Source: Arthrobacter sp. DWC3 (lineage in GTDB: Bacteria; Actinomycetota; Actinomycetes; Actinomycetales; Micrococcaceae). From it: a DNA stretch of 64,000 nt. The notes under the pieces were generated by a model. It ran no database searches. It had not been told where the DNA came from and worked only from the letters and a program-made list of their open reading frames with translations. Each line of letters begins with the position of its first letter. Positions within the stretch are counted from its first letter, which is position 1. Shown piece after piece: positions 16,034 through 24,562 of this stretch. The position numbers and the translations under genes are program-made. The stretch lies in contig NZ_PJIP01000007.1 of NCBI RefSeq assembly GCF_002929375.1, forward strand, positions 158,267 to 222,266, given 5' to 3'.

Positions 16034-16899
16034 GCGGGTGCTCTCTCCAGGAAGGTCTCGATCAGCTGGGCCGCCTCGCGCGGTTTCTCGTAGTGCACGA
16101 GGTGCCCGACGTCGGGGAGGACGGCGAGCGTGGCATCGGGTACGAGGGCGGCGAGCTCGCGCTGGCTCTGGACCGACCCGATGTCGTCCTGGTCGGCGGC
16201 GATGAGCAGCACGGGCATCGCGAGGTCGCGCGCGTGGTCCCGGACGGTGCCGGAGATGGAGGCCCGGAACGCCTCGAGGACCACGCGGCGGCTCGCGAAG
16301 GAGCTGAAGTAGGCGGAGTGCTGCCCGTGGATCCAGCGGCGCAGCGCCCTGTCCCGCGTCTTCGCCATGAACACGCTCATCCCGCGGACGATCACCGGGT
16401 TGGCCAGCAGGGCGCGCCCCGCGGCCTCGGGCAGACGGTCGGCGGCCACGTAGTAGCCCTCCGCGATGCGCGAGGCCAACCGGCTGGGCCCCTCGAGGGC
16501 GGGCGCACTGATGGGATTCACCAGCACCAGCGTGTCGGCGAGTCCCGGTTCCCGTGCCGCCGCCTCCGCAGCGATGATCGAGCCGAACGAGTGGCCGAGC
16601 AGCACGCGTGGTCCCGGAGCGAGGCGCAGCACCACGTCGGTGATGAAGCGCGCGTAGGTGGCGACGTCGTGCGTGCCCGGCAGCTCCCCGCCCTGGCCGA
16701 ACCCCGGCAGGTCCGGCAGGAGCACCCGGTGGCGGGGGAGTTCCTCGACGAACCGCAGCAGCCCGTGGTGGTCCCCCCGGAAGCCGTGCACCATCACGAT
16801 CGTGGCGCCCGGGGATGCCCCGGCGTCGAGCGCCGGGTACTCCCAGACCCGCTGCCGGGTGCCTTCCCAGGCGAGGGTCCGGACGATGCCCTGGCGCAT
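16030..16899 (-). CDS. Alpha/beta-fold hydrolase
   Basis: A 289-residue serine-hydrolase-like protein. The oxyanion-hole segment is VMVHGFRGDHHGLLRF, the nucleophile elbow is LLGHSFGSIIAAEA (GHSFG), and the catalytic acid and histidine are likely in LLIAADQDDIGSV and LPDVGHLVHYEKP. It resembles esterases and C-C hydrolases; the substrate is not known. The start ATG 16899 overlaps the stop of the aldo/keto reductase gene in TGATG, and its own stop overlaps the next start in ATGA. The three genes are translated as a block. Confidence 0.85.
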   Translation of the reverse strand: MRQGIVRTLAWEGTRQRVWEYPALDAGASPGATIVMVHGFRGDHHGLLRFVEELPRHRVLLPDLPGFGQGGELPGTHDVATYARFITDVVLRLAPGPRVLLGHSFGSIIAAEAAAREPGLADTLVLVNPISAPALEGPSRLASRIAEGYYVAADRLPEAAGRALLANPVIVRGMSVFMAKTRDRALRRWIHGQHSAYFSSFASRRVVLEAFRASISGTVRDHARDLAMPVLLIAADQDDIGSVQSQRELAALVPDATLAVLPDVGHLVHYEKPREAAQLIETFLERAPA

Positions 16900-17732
16900 C
16901 AGCCCACCCGGTCGGGGTGGGAGCCGAAGCGCTGGTCCCGGTCCAGGGCGTCGAGCGCCGCGAGGTGGGCGTCGTCGAGCGTGAACCCGAAGATGTCCAG
17001 GTTGGAGCTGATGCGCTCGCGGGAGCTCGCCTTCGGGATGGTCAGGATGCCGTGCTGCAGGTGCCACCGGAGGATCACCTGGGCCGGCGTGAGCCCCAGC
17101 TCGGCCGCGATCCCGCCGATGACGGGGTCCCCGAGGACGTGGCCCCGGCCGAGCGGGCTCCACGCCTGCGTCGCGATGCCGTGCAGTGCGTGGAAGGAGC
17201 GCAGCCCCCGCTGCTGCAGGTACGGGTGCAGCTCGACCTGGTTGAGGACGGGGACCACGCCCGTCTCGGCGATCAGCCGCTCGAGGTGCGGCTGCTGGAA
17301 GTTGGAGACGCCGATGGACCGGACCCTGCCCTCGGCACGGAGCCTCCCGAGGGCACGCCACGTCTCGACGTACAGGTCCTTCGAGGGGCAGGGCCAGTGG
17401 ATGAGGTAGAGGTCCAGCTGGTCCAGGCCCAGCAGGCCCATCGTCGTGTCGAAGGCGCGGAGGGTCGCGTCGAAGCCGTGGTCCTCGTTCCACACCTTCG
17501 AGGTGACGAACAGGTTCCGCCGCTCGCCGGTCTCGAGGTACGCCCGCGCGGCGGTGCCGACGCCGGCCTCGTTCCCGTACAGCGCGGCGGTGTCGAGCAG
17601 CCGGTACCCGGCGGCGAGGGCCGTGGAGCAGAGCGCCGCGGTGTCCTCCGGCGGGACCTTGTACACGCCGTACCCGAGGACATCGATGGTGGTGCCGTCG
17701 GCGAGCGCGGCACGGGGGACGGAGGTGCTCAT
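16899..17732 (-). CDS. Aldo/keto reductase
   Basis: A 277-residue NADPH-dependent carbonyl reductase with a TIM-barrel fold. The catalytic tetrad is visible: Asp in RLLDTAALYGNEAGVG with Tyr, Lys in LFVTSKVWNEDHG, His in LYLIHWPCPSKD. The C-terminal cofactor loop is TIPKASSRERISSNLDIFGF. The sequence resembles 2,5-diketo-gluconate-reductase-like and other promiscuous reductases. It is the first gene of a coupled operon with an alpha/beta hydrolase and a glycosyltransferase. Confidence 0.9.
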   Translation of the reverse strand: MSTSVPRAALADGTTIDVLGYGVYKVPPEDTAALCSTALAAGYRLLDTAALYGNEAGVGTAARAYLETGERRNLFVTSKVWNEDHGFDATLRAFDTTMGLLGLDQLDLYLIHWPCPSKDLYVETWRALGRLRAEGRVRSIGVSNFQQPHLERLIAETGVVPVLNQVELHPYLQQRGLRSFHALHGIATQAWSPLGRGHVLGDPVIGGIAAELGLTPAQVILRWHLQHGILTIPKASSRERISSNLDIFGFTLDDAHLAALDALDRDQRFGSHPDRVG

Positions 17733-18016
17733 GGGGGAACTCTACCGAGGGGCCGGCGGTCCGCGCGTCGGCGTCGTGCCGGAGCGGCGTCGCGGTCCCG
17801 CTGTGACGGTGTCGGCCCCGGGCATGACGCTGCTCCCGCGGTTCCGGGTTATTCTGCGGAGGAGTCCGTCAGCAGGACCACGGTGCATCTCCCGCGAGAT
17901 GCCCTCGCGCTCGCAGGCCCTGGGTGTCCGCCCACGGCCCGCCCGGCCGCGGTCCTCCTGGCGGTTGACGCATCGATGGCAGGGTCGCGGAGGCCCGGAC
18001 GCTGCAGGGGGACACG
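17733..18016. other. Intergenic region upstream of the SGNH hydrolase gene
   Basis: The 284 bp hold the divergent promoters of the aldo/keto reductase and SGNH hydrolase genes. TATTCT at 17850-17855 is a possible -10 element for rightward transcription. I see no credible gene. Confidence 0.3.
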
Positions 18017-18958
18017 ATGTACCGGACGGGGCACGGGCACTTTCGGGCTGCGATGACGGCGGCGGCGACCGTCACGGTCGGCGCCCTGCTCCTGGCGACC
18101 ACGCCCGACGGCGGGGGCCTCGCGTCCTCGACAGAGCCGGCGACGCCGACGACCTCCGCGTCGTCGAGCCCTTCACCCTCCACCAGCCGGTCCGCGCAGC
18201 CGCGGCCCGCTGCGTCCGCGCGACCCGAACCTGCCGCGTCCGCGCAGCCCGGGGCCACCGCCGCGGCACCCCCTGCCCCGTGCGTCGATCCCCTCGGGAA
18301 GCGCCAGGGGCTCGAGCTGCCCGACCCCGACCGGACGGCCCTGCTGATCGGCGATTCGCAGTCCGGCGGAGCGGCCGGGGTGCCCGCCGACCGCACCTGG
18401 ACGCAGGCGGGCCTCCGCGGCGCAGGGTACGACGTCCGATTCGTGGGAGCCGGCGGCATCGGCTTCGTGGCAACCAATAGAGGCGGCGCGACCAACTACC
18501 CCACGGCGCTGGCGCAGGGGCACTGGGTCATGCCCTGCTCGGACCCCGCCCTGATCGTGGTCCAGGGGGGAGGCAACGATGCCGCGCAGGGCGCCACCGA
18601 CGCGCAGATCACCGGCGGGGCCGGCGCCGTCGTCGACTCCCTCTCCCGCGCGTATCCGTCATCGACCATCGTCCTGATCGGGACCCTCGCACGGGCAGCC
18701 GCCGACGGCGGTGGGCGGCGCACCGCGGTGGACGGCGTGCTGGGTGCCTACGCAGCGCACCACCGTCTCGCCTTCATCAGCCCGGGCGACTGGCTGACCC
18801 GCTACCAGGCGGGCACGCAGCTCGCCGACCGGGTGCACCTCACGCAGGCCGGCCATGACCGCCTCGCCGCCGTCCTGGGGGTGCAGCTCGAGAGCCTGCG
18901 CCTGACGCAGCCCGCGCTCGCCCGCGCACACCAGGTGCGGCCCTCCGTGGTGCCCTGA
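18017..18958 (+). CDS. Secreted SGNH/GDSL-family hydrolase
   Basis: A 313-residue exported protein. Residues 1-35 form a signal peptide (AAATVTVGALLLATTP). A low-complexity Ser/Pro/Ala linker follows to about residue 90. The catalytic domain has block I as LLIGDSQSGGAAG (nucleophile Ser in GDSQS), a block III-like GGGNDAAQG and the Asp-x-x-His pair in DRVHLTQAGHDRLAAVLG. Family members are esterases or lipases acting on acetylated glycans or lipids. The linker suggests attachment at the cell surface or wall. The start ATG 18017 immediately precedes the signal peptide. Confidence 0.85.
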   Translation: MYRTGHGHFRAAMTAAATVTVGALLLATTPDGGGLASSTEPATPTTSASSSPSPSTSRSAQPRPAASARPEPAASAQPGATAAAPPAPCVDPLGKRQGLELPDPDRTALLIGDSQSGGAAGVPADRTWTQAGLRGAGYDVRFVGAGGIGFVATNRGGATNYPTALAQGHWVMPCSDPALIVVQGGGNDAAQGATDAQITGGAGAVVDSLSRAYPSSTIVLIGTLARAAADGGGRRTAVDGVLGAYAAHHRLAFISPGDWLTRYQAGTQLADRVHLTQAGHDRLAAVLGVQLESLRLTQPALARAHQVRPSVVP

Positions 18959-19049
18959 GCGGTCCGCCCGGTCCGCCCGGCGGCACCTGTGGACGACCCG
19001 AGGGCGCGGCGGGACGCCGTTGGCAGGATCTCCGGCCGTTCGCCCCGGC

Positions 19050-20327
19050 TCAGCGCCGCACCAACCCACCCCTCGCGGTCCGCGGGCCGAGGTCGTCCAC
19101 CGTGTCGCCCTCGTCGGCAGCACCGGGCGCTGCCGCACGGTCGGTGGCGCGCGAGCAGGAGATGAGGACGCCGACCGCGGCGAGGAGGGCGATCATGGAG
19201 GACCCGCCGTAGGAGATGAAGGGCAACGGCACCCCGATGACGGGGATCATGCCCGTCACCACGGCGATGTTCAGCACCGCCTGGCCGATGATCCACACCA
19301 GGATGCCGCCGCAGACGTAGGTGGTGTAGAGGTCGTTGGCGAGCTTCGAGATGCGGTAGATGGAGTACGCGAGGACGGCGAACAGCAGGATCACGAGCAG
19401 CGCCCCCACGAGGCCGAGTTCCTCGCCGAGGACGGCGAACACGAAGTCGTTGTGCGCTTCGGGGATCCAGTTCACCTTCAGGCGGCTCTGGCCGATTCCG
19501 ACGCCGAACATGCCGCCACCGGCGAGCCCGTAGAGGGCCTGGGCGCCCTGGTAGCCCAGCCCGTCCGCCATGCCCTCGGCGGTGGGGTGGAGCCAGGCGT
19601 TGATGCGCTGGATCCGGTTCTCGCTGGACACGACGGCGAGGAAGGTCCCCACCACCCCGAGGACGATGCCGCCGATGAACAGCTTCGGGCTGGCTCCGGC
19701 GAAGAAGAACAGGGCCACCGCGATGAGTGCCAGGACCATGGCGGTGCCGAGGTCCTTGCCGGCGACGACGAGGCAGATCCCGATCGCCGCCCCGGGGGCG
19801 ACGGGGACGAACATGTGCTTGGCGTGGCCGAGGAGTCTCGCCTTCCGCGCGAGGACCGCGCCTCCCCAGATGATCAGGCTGAGTTTGAGGAACTCGGAGG
19901 GCTGCGCTGTCAGGGAACCGACCTGGATCCAGTTCCGGTTGCCCTGCACCTCCACCCCGAGCGGACTGAAGACCAGCAGGGACAGGCCGAAGGACCCGAA
20001 CAGGATCAGCCAGGACAGCTTGCGGTAGGCGCGGAACGGGGTGAACGCGCACACCACCAGCGCGAATCCGCCGATGAGCGCCCACATGAGCTGCTTCGCG
20101 AACGTGTCGTAGGGGGAGTCGCCCGCCGCCACGAGTTCCACCGAGGACGCCGACAGCACCATCATCAGCCCGATGGCCACCAGGGCGAAGGTCGTGACGA
20201 TCAGCAGGTTCCGGGCGTCCCGGTTCGCGTGCGGGCCGTGTGCCGTGACCCGCTCGCGTAGCTGCTGCCAGCGGGACGCAACCGGGGGCGTCGGGGCAGG
20301 GTGGGATCGGCCGGTGGTGGTCGTCAT
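19050..20327 (-). CDS. ftsW: FtsW/RodA/SpoVE-family SEDS protein
   Basis: A 425-residue polytopic membrane protein with about ten helices. SEDS proteins polymerise glycan strands from lipid II with a partner class B penicillin-binding protein. Diagnostic blocks are LMMVLSASSVE, RNWIQVGSLTAQPSEFLKL, GKDLGTAMV and the catalytic-aspartate region PEAHNDFVFAVLGEELGLVG, then PFISYGGSSMI near the end. FtsW is favoured over RodA by these motifs and by the long cytoplasmic tails. It sits outside a division and cell-wall cluster: no mur, ftsQ or ftsZ is nearby. It may be a second FtsW copy or a paralogue. Confidence 0.82.
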   Translation of the reverse strand: MTTTTGRSHPAPTPPVASRWQQLRERVTAHGPHANRDARNLLIVTTFALVAIGLMMVLSASSVELVAAGDSPYDTFAKQLMWALIGGFALVVCAFTPFRAYRKLSWLILFGSFGLSLLVFSPLGVEVQGNRNWIQVGSLTAQPSEFLKLSLIIWGGAVLARKARLLGHAKHMFVPVAPGAAIGICLVVAGKDLGTAMVLALIAVALFFFAGASPKLFIGGIVLGVVGTFLAVVSSENRIQRINAWLHPTAEGMADGLGYQGAQALYGLAGGGMFGVGIGQSRLKVNWIPEAHNDFVFAVLGEELGLVGALLVILLFAVLAYSIYRISKLANDLYTTYVCGGILVWIIGQAVLNIAVVTGMIPVIGVPLPFISYGGSSMIALLAAVGVLISCSRATDRAAAPGAADEGDTVDDLGPRTARGGLVRR

Positions 20328-20486
20328 GGGGTCCTAAGGGCAGGGGCCGAGGTGAGGGATCGACAAGGGGAGGTCACGGCTCACCCGTGCGCCCCCTGAC
20401 GGGCCCGACGCTAGGCGATCGGACGCCGCCCGCCCGCCCGGCTCGCCCGACGCCGCCGGATCCTTGCACGATCCTGCGTCGAAGGA

Positions 20487-21060
20487 TCAGGTCCCGGTCC
20501 GGCGGTGCGCCTGTGCTGCGGCGAGGTCGAGGTGCGCCCCTGTCCACGTGCGCCGGAGCCACCGGTCGTGCGAGGCGACCACCACTGCGCCCGGGTAGTC
20601 GGGGAGCGCGGCTTCGAGCTGGGTCGCCAGCAGCAGCGACAGGTGGTTGGTCGGTTCATCGAGCAGCAGCAGGTCGGGCGGGCTGGCGAGGAGCACTGCG
20701 AGGGCGAGCCGTCGTTGCTGGCCGACGCTCAGCGGCGGCCGCGGCGCGCTGCGGGGCGACGGCGGACTCCAGTGCCTCCCCGATCGAGGACGCTGTCGCG
20801 AACGGCGGCTCCTGGTGCAGCAGGGCGATCCGCGGGCGCCCACCGGGGATGGTCGCGGTGACGGTCCCGCCGTCGGGCTCCAGCAGGCCCGCGATGATGC
20901 GCAGCAGGGTGGTCTTGCCGGATCCGTTGCCGCCGATCTCGCCCGTGCGCTCGGCGCCGACCGTGAACGACACGCCGCTGAGGACGCGTCGGACACCGAA
21001 GGTCTTCGAGAGGCCGTCGACGCGCAGGTGGGCTGCGGGACGTCCTGGGACCGGTTCGCC
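20487..21060 (-). pseudogene. Second half of an ABC-F ATPase gene, frameshifted
   Basis: Two minus-strand frames together encode one ABC ATPase domain. The upstream frame carries LRVDGLSKTFGVRRVLSGVS and the Walker A GGNGSGKTTLLRIIAGLL, continuing to IGEALESAVAPQRAA. At about 20735 reading switches to the next frame with the signature LSVGQQRRLALA, Walker B DLLLLDEPTNHLS and switch histidine VVVASHDRW. DEPTNHLS is typical of ABC-F proteins, which have two such domains (about 530 residues). The first domain is missing and about 25-30 residues are lost at the frameshift. The 5' end abuts the stop of the VOC gene. Confidence 0.75.
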
Positions 21061-21061
21061 C

Positions 21062-21499
21062 TCAGCCCTGGCCCAGTTCCTCGGCCAGCATCACGATGAT
21101 GCCGCTCGGCCCGCGGACGTAGGTGAGTCGGTACTGGTCCTGGTACGTGGCCACGCCGCGCAGCGGGTGGCAGCCGTGGCGCGCCGCGATCGCCAGGGCG
21201 TCGTCGAGGTCCCCGACCGAGAAGGCGACGCGATGCATGCCGATCTCATTGGGCCGGGTGGGTTCCGTCTCGATCGCGTCGGGGTGGAGGTACTGGAAGA
21301 GCTCGAGGCGGCCGGTGCCGTCCGGCGTCTGCAGCATGGCGATGTTCGCGTGGTTGCCGTCCAGGCCCACGGCGGTGTCGGTCCACTCGCCGCTGACCGT
21401 GTCGCGGCCGAGGACAGTGAGCCCGAGGTCGGTGAAGAAGGCGATCGCGGCGTCGAGGTCGCGGACCGCGATGCCGACGTTCTCCAGTCTGATGGGCAT
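21062..21499 (-). CDS. VOC-superfamily (glyoxalase/bleomycin-resistance-like) protein
   Basis: A 145-residue single-domain VOC protein: RLENVGIAVRDLDAAIAFFT, DLGLTVLGRDTVSGEWTD, MHRVAFSVGDLDDALAIAAR, LTYVRGPSGIIVMLAEELG. Histidine and glutamate residues at the usual metal-ligand positions (MHRVAF, IVMLAEE) suggest a metal-dependent fold. The substrate is unknown. ATG 21499 is preferred over the slightly longer start because homology begins with MPIRLENVG. Its stop coincides with the start of the ABC-F remnant. Confidence 0.85.
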   Translation of the reverse strand: MPIRLENVGIAVRDLDAAIAFFTDLGLTVLGRDTVSGEWTDTAVGLDGNHANIAMLQTPDGTGRLELFQYLHPDAIETEPTRPNEIGMHRVAFSVGDLDDALAIAARHGCHPLRGVATYQDQYRLTYVRGPSGIIVMLAEELGQG

Positions 21500-21554
21500 G
21501 CGGCACACGCTACCGAGTCGCCGGCCGGCCCGATACGGGTACCGGCGGCCGGCC

Positions 21555-22556
21555 CTACGCGTAGACGAGGCGCTGGGCGGAACCCTCGTCGAGGATCAGG
21601 TCGGTTGCCAGGCCCGCCGCGAGCGCGCCGCGCAGACCGTGGATCTTGGACTCTCCGGAGACCACGCAGATGCGCCGGCGGACCTTCCGCAGTTCGTCGA
21701 GGTCGGGGCCCGTGCTGCGCCGGTTCAGCACCACGTCCCGGTGCGAGCCGTCCGCGCGGAAGAACATGGTGGCGACGTCGCCCACCACCGCGTCCTCCTC
21801 CAGCGCCTCGAGATCGTCGCCGTCGAGGTACCCGCCGCTGTAGACGTGGCTGGGGATGCCCGAGCCGATGGAGCCCACCCCGAAGATCGCCATCGTCATG
21901 CGGCGCTGCAGGTCGAGGATGCGGCGGACGCTGCGTTCCTCCCACATGGCGGTCTTCGTCTCGGCGTGGTCGAAGAACGCGGGGACCGGGAACTGCTCCA
22001 CGCGTGCGCCGTAGGCCTGGCCGAAGCGGCGGAGGATCTCGCTCGCGTACGTGATGCCGGTGGTCTGCGTGTTGCCGGCGCCGTTGAGCTGCACGATCGT
22101 GCTGTCGTGGGTCTGCTTCCGCGTCAGGTGGTGGCTCACGGCGCTGAGGGTGGAGCCCCAGGCCACGCCGATGATGGCGTTGGAGTCCACGAGCGGTCCG
22201 ATGGTGCGGGCGGCCTGGATGGCGACGCGGTCCAGCACGTCGGAGTCGCTGACCGAGTCCGCGACGGGCACCACGTGCGCCTCGACCCCGAAGCGGCGGC
22301 GGATGTGCTGTTCGAGGGCGGGTGCCCGCTCGGACGGGTTGTTCACCTGGATCTGCACGAGGCCCGTCTCGCGGGCCATGGACAGCAGGCGGGAGACCGT
22401 GGAGCGCGAGGTGCGCAGCTCCCGCGCGATGGCGTTCATGGTCAGGTCCTGCAGGTAGTACATCTGGGCGGCCCTTAGCGCGTCCCTCGACCGGTTGCCG
22501 TGCGATTGCTCACCGGGCGTCCCGTCCACGCCCGGAGTACCACTCGTCGTCGTCAT
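21555..22556 (-). CDS. SorC/DeoR-type sugar-binding transcriptional regulator
   Basis: A 333-residue regulator with an N-terminal helix-turn-helix (AAQMYYLQDLTMNAIARELR, TSRSTVSRLLSMARETGLVQ). The C-terminal SorC sugar-phosphate-binding domain begins near residue 85 (GVAWGSTLSAVSHHL, VQLNGAGNTQTTGITYASEI, IFGVGSIGSGIPS). It probably senses a phosphorylated sugar or polyol. It is divergent from glpD, and the 117-bp gap holds two in-phase TTGTGCA repeats next to the glpD promoter. Control of glycerol use is inferred from this position. ATG 22556 is preferred because the longer TTG start at 22592 falls inside the putative operator. Confidence 0.85.
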   Translation of the reverse strand: MTTTSGTPGVDGTPGEQSHGNRSRDALRAAQMYYLQDLTMNAIARELRTSRSTVSRLLSMARETGLVQIQVNNPSERAPALEQHIRRRFGVEAHVVPVADSVSDSDVLDRVAIQAARTIGPLVDSNAIIGVAWGSTLSAVSHHLTRKQTHDSTIVQLNGAGNTQTTGITYASEILRRFGQAYGARVEQFPVPAFFDHAETKTAMWEERSVRRILDLQRRMTMAIFGVGSIGSGIPSHVYSGGYLDGDDLEALEEDAVVGDVATMFFRADGSHRDVVLNRRSTGPDLDELRKVRRRICVVSGESKIHGLRGALAAGLATDLILDEGSAQRLVYA

Positions 22557-22574
22557 TCCGCCAGTCTGAACCTC

Positions 22575-22591
22575 TTGTGCACGTTTGTGCA
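22575..22591. promoter_or_regulatory. Putative operator for the SorC-type regulator
   Basis: TTGTGCA occurs at 22575-22581 and again at 22585-22591, ten base pairs apart, one helical turn. The pair lies just upstream of the glpD -35 element and about 20 bp from the regulator start. Confidence 0.5.
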
Positions 22592-22597
22592 ATGCGG

Positions 22598-22626
22598 TTG
22601 ACTGCTATTCCCAGTCCTCGAAGAAT
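22598..22626 (+). promoter_or_regulatory. Probable promoter of glpD
   Basis: TTGACT (22598-22603) and AAGAAT (22621-22626) are separated by 17 bp. This lies 48 bp before the TTG start of glpD and next to the repeated TTGTGCA site. Confidence 0.5.
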
Positions 22627-22673
22627 GAGAGGTGCAGCGCCCCTTCCAGACATTGACGTTACGGAGTAGTACC

Positions 22674-24422
22674 TTGAGCATTCCAGTCGACCGGATCAAC
22701 GGTGAAGGCACGACAACTTCCACCCGCACCGTGGTGCAGAAGCTCAGGGACAAGCCCCGGGCCTCCGTGCTGATCGTCGGCGGCGGCATCAACGGGGTCG
22801 GTACGTTCCGTGACCTCGCACTCCAGGGCATCGACGTCGCCCTGGTGGAACGCGGCGACTACTGCCAGGGCGCCTCGGGAGCGTCCTCGCACATGATCCA
22901 CGGCGGCATCCGCTACCTCGAGAACGGCGAGTTCCGTCTCGTCCGCGAATCGGTCATCGAGCGCAACGCCCTCATGAAGATCGCCCCCCACTACGTCAAG
23001 CCGCTCCAGACCACCATCCCGATCTACACGACGTTCTCCGGCATCCTCTCCGCCCCCATGCGTTTCCTCACGCACAAGCAGGGCAAGCAGGTGGAGCGCG
23101 GCGCCGTCCTCATCAAGGCCGGCCTCACCATGTACGACTTCTTCTCGCGCGACGGCGGCAACGTGCCCCGGCACTCCTTCGTGGGCCGCAAGAAGGCGCT
23201 CGCCGCGATGCCCGACGTCCGCAAGGACATCAAGTGGGCCGCGACCTACTTCGACGCCTCGGTGCACAACCCCGAGCGCCTCACCCTCGACGTCCTCCGC
23301 GACGGCGAGGTCATCAACCCCGACGCCCGCGCGGCCAACTACGTCAGCGCCATCGGCACCGCGGAGGACGGCGTGCTGCTGCGCGACGAGCTCACGGGGG
23401 AGACCTTCACCTTCCAGGCCGACGTCGTCGTCAACGCCACCGGTGCCTGGACGGACAACACCAACGCCGTGCTCGGCACCGACACGCGTTTCATGGGCGG
23501 CACCAAGGGTTCGCACATCGTCCTCGACCACCCCGAGCTGCTCAAGGCGTGCAACGGCACGGAGATCTTCTTCGAGCACGTCGACGGCCGGATCGTCCTG
23601 ATCTACCCCATGGGCGACCGCGTCCTGGTCGGCACCACCGACATCGACGTGGACATCAACGAGCAGGCCGTCTGCACCGACGAGGAGATCGCGTACTTCT
23701 TCGAACTGATCGGGCACGTGTTCCCCGACATCGAGGTGACGCAGGACCACATCGTGTACAGCTTCTCCGGCGTGCGGCCCCTGCCCCGTCACGACGACAC
23801 CCAGCCGGGCTTCGTCTCCCGCGACTACCGCATCGAGAAGCGGGAGGAGACGATGGGCGGCCGGTCCGTCACCACCCTCAGCCTCGTGGGCGGCAAGTGG
23901 ACCACCTTCCGCGCCCTGTCCGAGCACCTCACCAATGACACGCTCGCCGCCCTCGGGGCGCCGCGTAAGGCGTCGACTGCGGGTGTCGCCATCGGCGGCG
24001 GCCAGGACTTCCCGACCGATGCGGCCGCCGAGCGCGCGTGGATCAAGCAGGCCGTGCGCCCCGGCGTCGACGAGGCGCGCGTGGAGGTCCTGCTCACCCG
24101 GTACGGGACACGCGCGACGGATGTCATCGAATACCTTGCCGAAGGTCCCGACAGGCTGTTCAATTCCACGAAGGAGCTGAGCACGCGAGAGCTCGCCTAC
24201 ATGGTGGAGCACGAGCAGGTCGGCCACCTGATCGACGTCCTGATCCGCCGTACATCGCTTGCATTCCGGGGACTCGTCACCGGGGAACTGCTCGCCGAGC
24301 TTGCCAAGACCCTCGCCCCGCTGCTGGGCTGGGACGCTGCGCGGTCCGCAGCCGAGGTCAAGCTCGCCGAGACGGTCCTGGCCGAGGCCCACCGGGTGCA
24401 CGTCAAGAGCCTGATCGCGTAG
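22674..24422 (+). CDS. glpD: Glycerol-3-phosphate dehydrogenase
   Basis: A 582-residue FAD enzyme that oxidises glycerol 3-phosphate to dihydroxyacetone phosphate and passes electrons to quinone at the membrane. The FAD-binding motif is VLIVGGGINGVGTFRDLALQ near residue 33. Other signatures are GASSHMIHGGIRYLENGEF, VVNATGAWTDN, MGGTKGSHIVLDH, DRVLVGTTDID and the C-terminal domain with ELAYMVEHEQVGHLID. I place the start at TTG 22674 because GGAG lies nine bases upstream and coding character begins there. It leads the glycerol module ahead of glpF and glpK. Confidence 0.95.
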   Translation: MSIPVDRINGEGTTTSTRTVVQKLRDKPRASVLIVGGGINGVGTFRDLALQGIDVALVERGDYCQGASGASSHMIHGGIRYLENGEFRLVRESVIERNALMKIAPHYVKPLQTTIPIYTTFSGILSAPMRFLTHKQGKQVERGAVLIKAGLTMYDFFSRDGGNVPRHSFVGRKKALAAMPDVRKDIKWAATYFDASVHNPERLTLDVLRDGEVINPDARAANYVSAIGTAEDGVLLRDELTGETFTFQADVVVNATGAWTDNTNAVLGTDTRFMGGTKGSHIVLDHPELLKACNGTEIFFEHVDGRIVLIYPMGDRVLVGTTDIDVDINEQAVCTDEEIAYFFELIGHVFPDIEVTQDHIVYSFSGVRPLPRHDDTQPGFVSRDYRIEKREETMGGRSVTTLSLVGGKWTTFRALSEHLTNDTLAALGAPRKASTAGVAIGGGQDFPTDAAAERAWIKQAVRPGVDEARVEVLLTRYGTRATDVIEYLAEGPDRLFNSTKELSTRELAYMVEHEQVGHLIDVLIRRTSLAFRGLVTGELLAELAKTLAPLLGWDAARSAAEVKLAETVLAEAHRVHVKSLIA

Positions 24423-24447
24423 CGGCGCCTGCCGCCCACGGGGTCGA

Positions 24448-24468
24448 ACCGCTGCCTGAGGCAGCGGT
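24448..24468 (+). terminator. Hairpin after glpD
   Basis: ACCGCTGCC and GGCAGCGGT form a perfect 9-bp stem with a three-base loop, 26 bp after the glpD stop. No U-tract follows, so it may act as an RNA 3'-end stabiliser or a weak terminator rather than a full stop. Confidence 0.45.
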
Positions 24469-24504
24469 GCAGTGCCAACGGCAGTGGTTGCCGGGGGGGA
24501 ATCA

Positions 24505-24533
24505 ACGGGTGCCGTCGAGGCGGCGGCACCCGT
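24505..24533 (+). promoter_or_regulatory. Hairpin upstream of glpF
   Basis: ACGGGTGCCG and CGGCACCCGT form a 10-bp stem with a nine-base loop, ending about 30 bp before the glpF start. It is followed by an A/T-rich stretch and the ribosome binding site. It could process or tune a glpD-glpF transcript. Confidence 0.4.
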
Positions 24534-24562
24534 CAATAAATGAATAGAATGAGGAGTCAAAG

